From Spongilla lacustris (lineage: Eukaryota; Porifera; Demospongiae; Spongillida; Spongillidae), in the NCBI GenBank assembly GCA_949361645.1, contig OX442421.1:7208888-7272887 (forward strand): a DNA stretch of 64,000 nt, written 5' to 3'. A model generated the notes under the pieces. The model searched no databases and had not been told where the DNA came from. It was given only the letters and a program-made list of their open reading frames with translations. Each line of letters begins with the position of its first letter. Position 1 is the stretch's first letter. The translations under genes were made by a program, and so were the position numbers. Shown piece by piece: positions 55,850-64,000 of this stretch.

Positions 55850-57430
55850 TAACTCCATCTAACAAATGCAAAGATATCTGCATGCATTGCAAACTGATGT
55901 GGAATTAATGCGTTGTATACATATGACGGTAGGACATGTAAAACATGACAAAACTGTGATATTCTTCCACTGCACAGGCCACGGCCACAATAATGGGTAC
56001 CACATGAGTAGTAGCAGGCCCCAGGCTCAAGTTAAAACACAACTGGCACTGCGGCTGGAACAACTTGTCTATAAATAATTACTCCAACGCTACTTAGCTT
56101 TATACTTGCTAGTGTATTGTGTTTCTATATTTGTGTTAATGGTATCACTGAGGGACTGAGATGTGCTGACTATGAACAGTGAGTCTTTGATATGTTTGAT
56201 ACCTCACTCCATGCAGCCTTCTTTAGGCTACATGCAAATGATGCCCCTCATGCATAAGAGCTTATATGCTGCACCAGATACATTCCAATGAATGAGCACC
56301 ATATATTCAAGACTGAATTGCTACTACCTGCAACATCTGTCAAACCTGACCGCTGGGTGTTCACTGATATGCATGCAGGTACATATACATATAAAGTCCT
56401 ACATCGTGAATATAAAAAATCATACCACAGGTCATCAAATCCAGTCCATTGTACCCATTGGCAAGCCAATGATCAAATTCAATATCACTGTCCTGAATCA
56501 TGAACAAGGGGAAGGGTGCGGTATGTTCAATCATGTAAGCGGTGTGTTCAAACAGCACCGGTAGCTTGCTTAAACTTTTCTGTCGCGTTTTGCTTTGACC
56601 TATTTTGGATCGATCGATTTTTCCCGCACTCGCCCATGCACACCATTTACCCATAGATTATTGTCTAAATAATAACAAAGGTATAGGCACACGAGACACC
56701 ATAATAGTTTGCAATGAATTGCCACCCTCTACCAGCAAGCAAAGCAACAGGTAATAACACAGTAGTAGGCCTAGATGTGTGGACATTGTGCTTGTGTGTG
56801 TGTGTATGTGTGTGTGTGTGTGTGTCCATGCAGTTTAGTGTCCGCAATATGTTAACTTGTGCAGCATCGTGCAGTTCAACTATATGGCCTGCCTGGATGG
56901 GTTACAAATCAATCCACTAATAAATAACAACATTCTCCAAGTGACTGATATACTTTCTTCCCATCCCAAAATGAACTTGAGCGCAAGCAGAGATAATATT
57001 ATCTCTGCTTGTATTGGACTATTGTATTCATTGGTATCAACAAGACCTTTACATGCATTGGTAGCAGAAAGAATGCCTGACATGTTCGTTTATGTGTGTG
57101 TGATGTATTTTAATGTTTACGTGTTGTGTCATATCAAGAAATTGCCCATACATTGGCAGTCATCTTGTGATTTGTTTCAAATTGATTCATTTAAAATAAG
57201 CTTATAAAGTTTCACTGCGATGCAATCGAGGGATGCACTGCAAATATCATGACATGTACATGTACAGTATTTGTACATGCTCATATGCACATCTGTGTAT
57301 GTGTAAACATATGGACTAATCTTTGTATGTGCGTGTTTGTGTGTTTGCATTGTATGTGTGTATAGAATAATATGGACAACATTTCAACAATTCAGAAGCC
57401 ATTTCAGTGCTGCTGGCAGAACACACAAGG
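55850..57430. other. Downstream of the fucosyltransferase, no gene seen
   Basis: Short frames only. A TG microsatellite lies at 56791-56825, and a short perfect palindrome at about 56988-57012 (GCAGAGATAATATTATCTCTGC). Confidence 0.45.
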
Positions 57431-57439
57431 TGTAAGGCT

Positions 57440-57603
57440 GATCTAGATCCTGAATGCCACAAATGTAACAGTGAAGCCAGAACAGAGGAAGACTATAAGG
57501 CTGTGTGTGTATCATCAAGATCAGTGTGCCACTCCCTTACCACAGTCAAAAGTACAAGTGGAATGCATTGAACCACTAGAAAGCAGAGTAGCCCTCCTTC
57601 CAT

Positions 57604-57641
<38 letters not shown>

Positions 57642-57725
57642 GCACACGCACACAAGCACACACAGATACACACACAAGGCTTCTAAGATCACTAAATCAT
57701 TCCTAGAAAATCAGACCTTCATTGC
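57440..57725. repeat. Second copy of the mosaic repeat seen at 18.6-19.0 kb
   Basis: Shares GAAGCCAGAACAGAG, ATCAAGATCAGTGTGCCAC, CAGTCAAAAGTACAAGTGGA, GAAAGCAGAGTAGCCCTCC and AAGATCACTAAATCATTCCT (inverted in the other copy), each around a CA microsatellite (57607-57640). Order and orientation of blocks differ between copies, so it is a rearranged mosaic. Confidence 0.8.
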
Positions 57726-58038
57726 ATATATCCTAATCTGATGTTAGGCTAAGAAAACCCGATGTTTTTAAGCACACACATTATTTAGTGGTGATGGCAT
57801 GAGCCTTTTGGGCCTCAGGCATTAGTCCTTATGCCATAAACTTTACAATCAAGTACATGATGGGAGGGGGTGGAGTGTGCTTTGGGCTGCCTTTTTGCTA
57901 TGGTAAAGACATTTAGCTCTGATGCATAAAGTCCTGGTATTTTGTTCTAGGGATTAATATCAAGAGCTGTTTTAAAAGTTTGTTTGGGACTGTTTCTATG
58001 GAGATGAGGCGACATGTTACTCAAGGACACTCCTGTAT

Positions 58039-58903
58039 CTACTTTTTCTTTTTTTTTTGTACTAGGGAAGAGCAGCAGGGTCTAGGAACCCAATGCTGAG
58101 ACTGACCATCCAGAGAGTTCAACACCTCCAGGTACCCATCCACCTTAGGCTTGGCAAATTTACTTAAATATCGGAGTTTTGACCCTAGGTTCCACTCCAA
58201 CAGGTGAGGTGTCAGCTGGTCTGGGGGGGGGGCATGCACTTCTTCATCAAGTGGTCCAAAACTGACCAGATGGGCAGGTGTGTTGAGCGTACCAAAGGCA
58301 GCCACAGGTGTCCATCGAACTTGCAGAAAGGTGCCATTGAGCAAAGGTGCACAGAAAACGTCAAACAGATGAGGGACAAAAAGAAACCATGTCAGTGTGC
58401 AGGGCTTACTGCTCCAAGATGGCTGCCACAACTCAGGATGGTAGGAGGAGGCACTCAGGCAGATCTTTTGGTGCAGCTCAAAGCGTCCGTTAGGTTGCAA
58501 ATCACACACGGACGTACATGTAGTCGTGGAGCTCTTTACGTAAGTGGCTTCCACCTCCACCTACCGTAAGCATGATTATACTTGGCGGCTTCATTGGGTA
58601 CTCGGTCGGTAAGATTATCCTTCCGTGGTAACGTCCGCCCTCGTAGTCCGTTTCTTTTGACCCTATAATCGTGAATTGCCATTCGAACAGGTTGTCCTGC
58701 AGACATCCGTTGAGGACGATGTCGTAAGTGAGCTAGATGCTGGATATACATTACCTCCAACGGCTGCGCATGATACATAAAGGTGGGTTCCCTCAACTCT
58801 ATCGCCTCTCTCATAAGCCGTTTTACGGCTAAGTAAACACAGCCGGGTAAGCTTTCCTTTGTACATGTAATTCAAAACACAGACTCACCTGGCGGTTTTC
58901 CAT
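58039..58903 (-). pseudogene. Broken UBE2J1 copy joined to an unfamiliar exon
   Basis: Exon equivalents on minus: 58889-58903 (ATG and 5 codons), 58755-58828, 58565-58696, and an exon 4 equivalent ending near 58494. Exon 1 has lost 16 bp, so it joins exon 2 in the wrong phase (immediate stop), and the exon 4 acceptor is changed from GCAG to GCAA. Instead of exon 5, the sequence after the shared acceptor continues as a new open frame (58316 down to about 58039): RWTPVAAFGTLNTPAHLVSF, LRYLSKFAKPKVDGYLEVLN, QSQHWVPRPCCSSLV and a Lys run before the stop. I do not recognise this peptide. The catalytic core is present (KICLSASSYHPE) but the copy could not be spliced as a functional E2. Confidence 0.8.
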
Positions 58904-59897
58904 CGGGTGTACGTTTCAGAATTACCCTATTTACGGTAGTACTGAGTAATTAATAACGTACAATGATTGCACTAAATAAAGTTCGTCCTAGATGTATTGT
59001 GAGACCTCAAGAAGAATAGTTGCTAAGGCCGGTCTATCTGTAACACGCCAGGACATACAACAAGCTGCTGGCTCCCTCCAACTATGTGCAGGTCAAGATG
59101 CTGGACACACCATGTCCCATCTATTTAATGATGATGCCAGTGAAGCTGTTCTCCTGGTTGACGCCAACAATGCCTTCAACCTACTCAATCGTCAGTCTGC
59201 CCTCTAAAATATTCAGTATCTGTGCCCCGCCATCTCTACCATTCTCATAAATACATGTTAATGGTACCACAGTACTATCCCACTCAGATCATGGTGATCC
59301 TCTCGCCATGCTCATGTATGCCCTTGCCATCCTCCCTCTCATCCACCATGTAAATCATGACATTGATCAAGTCTGGTATGCAGATGATGCCACAGCCACT
59401 GGCAAGATTTCCCGCAACCTTCTCACCTGGTGGGACAAGCTTGTCTCCCTTGGTCCCAGCACATGGCTACCATGTCAGTGTATCCTAAACATGTCTTGTA
59501 GCAAAGCAATCTCATCAAGCTGCTGCCCTCTCTGCCTTCCATGACACCCAGATCACCATGCACATCTTGGAGCTGCATTAGGGCACCTTCACATTTGTAC
59601 AACATTATGTAAAGAGAAAGGTTGAGGGTTGGGCACAGGAGCTCAACCAGCTAACCTCTGCTGCCTTCACCCATGGTCTTTCAAGCAAATGGAGATTCCT
59701 GGCCAGAAACATACCAAACATCAGTCACCTGATGCAGTCACTAGAAGATATATATAATTTCCATACTGATACCCAACCTCTGTGTACATTAACAATAATG
59801 ACTTCAATGTAGGGAAGATATTTAGATTGTATCATGACTGTTGAAAGCATCCAGTTAATAAAAAGCAATGAAACAACTAATTAAAACATTCTCTATA
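58316..59897. repeat. Duplicated block, copy 2
   Basis: Direct duplicate of 52567-54256 with about 10% or more divergence and deletions in the RT part. The right end of homology coincides with a MITE insertion at 59898. Confidence 0.85.
59000..59790 (+). pseudogene. Reverse-transcriptase relic (copy B)
   Basis: Diverged partner of 53285-54130: IVAKAGLSVTRQDIQQAAGS, SEAVLLVDANNAFNLLNRQS, then IDQVWYADDATATGKISRNL. It has more deletions than copy A (for example around 59205-59290 and 59550-59680). Dead. Confidence 0.8.
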
Positions 59898-60154
59898 AAT
59901 TCTCTATAAGATGTTGTGGTGCACCAAGGCATAACTTGCCAAAAACATTATTTCAAGTATCACAAAAACTAAAGATAATCACCATAGCAACCAAATATGA
60001 GTCAATACCTTATTTTTGACCCTCTATCATATCTATATAAATTGGCTGACTTTGATGATATGTGACGGTTGCTATGGTGATTATCTTTATGATACTTGAA
60101 ATAATGTTTTTGGCAAGTTATGCCTTGGTGCACCACAACATCTTATAGAGAATT
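59898..60154. mobile_element. 257-bp MITE with about 85-95-bp terminal inverted repeats
   Basis: The left arm AATTCTCTATAAGATGTTGT, then GGTGCACCAAGGCATAACTTG and CAAAAACATTATTTCAAGTA, pairs with the right arm ending CAACATCTTATAGAGAATT. The arms also share AAGATAATCACCATAGCAACC with one small gap. The centre holds CCTTATTTTTGACCCTC. Direct repeats of TTCTCTATA-like sequence at the left edge make the target duplication ambiguous. Confidence 0.85.
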
Positions 60155-61303
60155 GATTGCATAACCTTATATCATATAAATGTGAATAGAAAATTGTGTT
60201 TGTAGTGTGCATATTGTAGCAGCTCTTCAGTCTCTGTCAGCAGCACAAAGTGTGAAATAACAGAGGCAACAATTATACACTCCCAAATGTGCAAAAAATA
60301 ATACCAGAATGAATGGACTCAATAAATCCTGAGACAATACAAAACTCCTTTAGGAAATCCAAAACACTTATGTACAAGATCACAAGGCAGGCTCTGACAT
60401 TGAGAGTTTGATAAAAAGTGTATATAAACATCATAATAGGTAGATCTGTAATGTAAGTGTAAACTTATATATGATTAATCTAGGTACAGGAGATCTTTTT
60501 GAACAAAAGCCTCTGTAAATCTATAGTATGACCTGTTTACTTTAGAAAAATAAAGGAAAAATTGCTTGGGATTATAATATACTGCTGGACTTGAATCGCT
60601 TTCTGTCAACCCTACTGAAAACGCATTTTAAATGAATTACTAATTCCCTTAAAATGAAAAAAGAAATCCCTTCTGTAACTTCATAGTCTCTAAGTCCATA
60701 CACATATCCAGAAATGAGCGGTCAAAGGGAAAGCTAATTAATTCGCGGTTTGCGAATCAACGAATATTCCCGTATAACTTCCCATAGACATGTATGGGGT
60801 ACTTCAATACCAAGCACACCAGATTTTTCTCAGCATTTGCCAAAGGGGATTGTTAGTACACTACATTTGCCATGATTTTTAGTGGGGTCGCCGTATTTTT
60901 CCTATTTAAGGCGTCGCTTCCCTAGGATTGTCATAACATTGTCCTCAATGTACACGTAGTCAATGGGTGCGTTTTCTCATTACAAATTCTATTACCATTT
61001 GTGTCAATACCTTTACAATTTGCTAATTTGCCAAAGGAGAAACATGTAGCTAGTACATCGAAGAACTATAATATATATTGAAAAGTAGGTCTTTGTATTT
61101 AAAAATCGGCTTCCATAATTGAAAGAAGTATTCTATATTGAATCCGATTGTTGTCTCCGTCTCGTGCCCTCAAAATCGACTCACGCGCGGGACAAGGCAA
61201 AATTACGAGTATCCCCCTAGCTGTACCAGTTTTATACTGTATGAAATCGGGCCTGAAATCGATTCTGCACGCCTCCTAGCGCTACGTAACAAGGTTTGTT
61301 GCT
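60155..61303. other. Intergenic stretch before the gap, dispersed repeat inside
   Basis: Contains the second GAGCGGTCAA-family repeat copy at about 60713-60955 (TAATTAATTCGCGGTTTGC). No coding sequence recognised. Confidence 0.45.
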
Positions 61304-61503
61304 NNNNNNNNNNNNNNNNNNNNNNNNNNNNNNNNNNNNNNNNNNNNNNNNNNNNNNNNNNNNNNNNNNNNNNNNNNNNNNNNNNNNNNNNNNNNNNNNN
61401 NNNNNNNNNNNNNNNNNNNNNNNNNNNNNNNNNNNNNNNNNNNNNNNNNNNNNNNNNNNNNNNNNNNNNNNNNNNNNNNNNNNNNNNNNNNNNNNNNNNN
61501 NNN
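61304..61503. other. Assembly gap (200 N)
   Basis: Run of exactly 200 unknown bases. Frames printed through it are not real. Confidence 1.
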
Positions 61504-61706
61504 CAGGTTACCGATTTCAGAATTTTCTTTAGTCGAAATAACCGATTCTGTTTTTCTTAGTCGCGATTAGTCGATATTCGTTTCCTTCGCACAGAAATCG
61601 GTAGGAAATCGATTACCCTTTTTATATGCCCTTTCCTGCCTGCAGTACAAAGGGTTAATTGATCGATTCAACGTAAATATTCGCAGTCATCATTGGGCAC
61701 GGCGAT

Positions 61707-62045
61707 TTAAATACGTTCGCGCTCTCTGCCGTATAGTACATGTGCGTTAATCGAACGTGCTACTATGTACTCTTTTGCACAGCAGTACAGGTGACAGGTG
61801 TCCAAATACTTCGGTACACTGGCTCTTTTCCAGACGTTCGGCCATAACATTAAAATAATGAAATCGTACATGTCTTGATTGGCGGCCTTGTCATATGCGT
61901 GGAAAGGTGTTCCACCCATCCACCCAACATGCAAGAATGTGTTCTTAGGTGATAATTCCCATCCACCGCCATTGAATTCATTGAATGCATCACATTGGAA
62001 TGCACCTCGTTCCCAGTCCCTGCGGATACTATCTAATGTTGGCAT
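61707..62045 (-). CDS. Hypothetical open frame between CGATT-rich flanks, function unknown
   Basis: A 112-codon minus-strand frame: MPTLDSIRRDWERGAFQCDA, FNEFNGGGWELSPKNTFLHV, GWMGGTPFHAYDKAANQDMY and then LWPNVWKRASVPKYLDT. Composition looks protein-like (many aromatic and Gly residues) but I recognise no family. Both sides (61504-61600 and 62140-62260) are rich in AATCGATT/TAACCGATT words, as in subterminal regions of some DNA transposons. It could therefore be a captured fragment or a transposon exon. Low certainty that it is expressed. Confidence 0.3.
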   Translation of the reverse strand: MPTLDSIRRDWERGAFQCDAFNEFNGGGWELSPKNTFLHVGWMGGTPFHAYDKAANQDMYDFIILMLWPNVWKRASVPKYLDTCHLYCCAKEYIVARSINAHVLYGRERERI

Positions 62046-62910
62046 AACCAGCTGATAAGTAGTTATCCGTGTATAGACTTGAGAAACTGTGATTTAATAA
62101 CACAAATCGGAAAAACCTAGGTAATCGTTGGCAAATTAATGGTGCACTAATCGCCAAAATCGATTTAATGTTTCTAATAACCGATTTTCAAGTTGCTATT
62201 AACCTGAAAAATCGATTGGACTTTTTTTCATAGTCGAAATAATCGATTTTGATTTATAAAAAAGGTTACACACCCTAGGCATATCTATAATACTGCATAT
62301 TATCAATGTATAGCATTACTGTAATACTGTTCTTCAGATTAGGAGTACTAAGAGGTTCTGCCGCTGGAGAGCTAGGGTACAACTGAATGAGGTGATTCGG
62401 GGCAACTATTACACCTCCAGCCAGGAACCGTATAAGGGAACATGATATTCAGCACACGAACAACTGACGTAATGTCCTACAAATGTGCTACTATTTTTAT
62501 GATTTCATTTCCTTGCAGCTTTGCTTACAGTACCAAGGTTTACACTTTACAGGATATATTTACTACATGATGCAGTGATGAAATCTTTCTATGAACTGAT
62601 GGACTGCAGCCCCCCCCCCCTCCCCCCATGGCGACAACATCCCGCCCAAAAGCAACGTTTTAAACTAGATTCATTTCGAACAGCCCCGCCTATAACCAAA
62701 TAACATATTATTTAATTGGTCATCGAATCCTTGGTGAGTGGTAACAAGCAGAGAAAGCAAGACACTATACCTGCAACAAAACGTCGCAAACATGTACAGC
62801 TACCGATCATAGGTAAGGCATTTCAAGTTTTAAATCGGTACACGTTAGCTGCACTGAAAATCCCGCAAATGCCCCACCCCCTTTTCCTCCACAGACTCTA
62901 CCACAGGAAA
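62046..62910. other. Upstream region of the LamG gene
   Basis: AATCGATT-rich to 62260, then ordinary sequence with a C-run at 62611-62627. A pyrimidine tract ending CTCCACAG at 62887-62893 could be a 5'-UTR acceptor for the LamG gene. No separate gene recognised. Confidence 0.4.
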
Positions 62911-64000
62911 ATGTTTGTAAACAAGTTACCAAACGTGTGCATGATTCTCCTGTGGTGCGCACAGCACCTCAGCGGCCAAGGGCTCTACCCGCCTATCACC
63001 ATCGACAACAACAATAACTTTGCCTCCTTCCAAACCGTGACGGCCACTTCAACCTGCGATAACAGCTGCCTGCCCTCGTGCAGTGGCTGCAACAGTACCT
63101 GCCCCTACGGACAGGCGTTGCCCATCCCAGTCGACCTCTTGGAAATTGGAACCAGGGCGGCAGGAGTGGTAAGTCTGTGAACCTACTTAAATTTTCGCCT
63201 CTCACAAAACCCCGGCCCGTGTTCCCAGGTTCAAGTCAGTACTGCTGCCAATGGCGCGCCGATATTTAGATTTGATGGGAGCGTAAATTCGTACGTCAGC
63301 TTCTCGACAACGTTTATGTTCCAGCCATTGCAGGGATTCACCTTTGCGGTGTGGCTACAGCAAGACGAAGGGAACGAGGGGTGAGTTGCTCATTTAAATC
63401 ATTATATCCTTTCACCGAAACCCCACTGGTCTTCAGATACGTGTATGCCAAGTCTACGCCCTCAGGGTTGACCGAATTCCACGCACTTTATCTGAACTCA
63501 ACTAGCCAATCAGTTCAGTTTCAGTATCACCCGGAGGGACTACAGTCTGGGTATAACACGTTGAATGTCGCGGGTGTCAACATTGCAGACGGCAGCTTCC
63601 ATCACGTCGCCGTGTCCGTCTACGGGAACAGTTTTGCTTTATTTGTGGACGGATTGCTTCTAGGACAGCGATATACACTCAATGCACCAGTCGAAGATGG
63701 CGTCGGAGTGTTTTACCTTGGCAGAACGGTGGCAATTTCTCCACTATTTTCAGGTACTGTCATATATATTATTGTTAGTGTGTAAACTACTAGCTGATGT
63801 TTTAATTAATGTTGGGTGCAATTAATTTGCAGGTTCGATGTACTCCGCCTACTATTTCAACGCAAGCCTCTCAAACAAGGATATCCGGACTTTGGCGCAA
63901 CCCGCAAAAGCGCCTTTCCATGTGCAGCCGGAATGCCGCTGCCCGGACGCATACCCCGTCGCCACAGAGCTGTTGTGCTTCGATTCAACGGGGCAGTACC
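62911..64000 (+). CDS. Usherin-like LamG-containing extracellular protein, 5' part (runs off the window)
   Basis: Exons: 62911-63168, 63229-63380, 63437-63753, 63833 to beyond 64000. GT-AG introns, phases 0, 2, 1 consistent. The start MFVNKLPNVCMILLWCAQHL is a signal peptide; an upstream in-frame ATG at 62869 is possible. A Cys-rich patch follows (CDNSCLPSCSGCNSTC), then a laminin-G/thrombospondin-N-like domain across exons 2-4 (FRFDGSVNSYVSFS, FTFAVWLQQDEG, DGSFHHVAVSVYGNSFALFV, YLGRTVAIS), then ECRCPDAYPVATELLCF. That last pattern, CRCP after the LamG-like module, resembles the junction to the laminin N-terminal domain in usherin. Function would be extracellular adhesion. The assignment to the usherin family is an inference from domain order because the rest is outside the window. 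Confidence 0.75.

Overview
The window looks like a piece of a marine invertebrate nuclear genome, most likely a demosponge. It has conserved single-copy eukaryotic genes with many short introns, Ig- and EGF-type membrane proteins, sponge/cnidarian-style reverse-transcriptase relics, small palindromic MITEs and very many micro- and minisatellites. No 18S, mitochondrial or other marker is present, so the taxon is inferred. There is one 200-base assembly gap (61304-61503).

Region 1 (1-19.6 kb) is dominated by one object. A 16.5-kb inverted-repeat structure (1394-17886) begins CAGGGTG and ends CACCCTG, and is flanked on each side by the dinucleotide TA. Its arms (1394 to about 6735, and about 12546 to 17886) are near-identical 5.3-kb mirror copies. 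Each arm has about 1.36 kb of non-repetitive outer sequence followed by a 27-bp satellite. Between the arms lies more of the same satellite in opposite orientations and a 1.2-kb non-satellite core (about 8690-9925). It has the architecture of a giant non-autonomous foldback element with a TA target site. I recognise no transposase in it. A reverse-transcriptase-family C-terminal relic and (CA)n tracts follow.

Region 2 (19.6-31.5 kb): a 0.94-kb non-autonomous DNA element, then a complete 16-exon splicing-factor gene, CDC40/PRP17 (573 codons, all exon phases agree). Its introns hold a dead hAT transposase and at least six minisatellites or microsatellites.

Region 3 (32.2-48.4 kb, minus strand): an 11-exon gene (947 codons) for a single-pass receptor with a signal peptide, four Ig-like domains, a beta-rich membrane-proximal domain, a TM helix and a long cytoplasmic tail carrying three copies of a DYEPV repeat. 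Upstream is an incomplete EGF/TM gene on the same strand. RT and hAT relics and MITEs lie between and within them.

Region 4 (49-60 kb): an 8-exon UBE2J1 gene on the minus strand (ER tail-anchored ubiquitin-conjugating enzyme), an RT relic just upstream of it, and an intronless GT10 fucosyltransferase on the plus strand. A direct duplication 5.7 kb away carries a broken copy of UBE2J1 exons 1-4 joined to an unfamiliar open exon, plus a second copy of the RT relic.

Region 5 (60-64 kb): a MITE, a dispersed repeat, the gap, and the first four exons of a secreted or membrane LamG-type gene that runs off the window and resembles the start of usherin.

The strongest candidate for something undescribed is the TA-bounded 16.5-kb satellite palindrome. 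Next are the Ig receptor with its repeated tyrosine tail and the broken UBE2J1 duplication. The host genes are unrelated housekeeping or surface genes and show no shared pathway apart from CDC40 (splicing) and UBE2J1 (ER protein quality control) being general cell functions.
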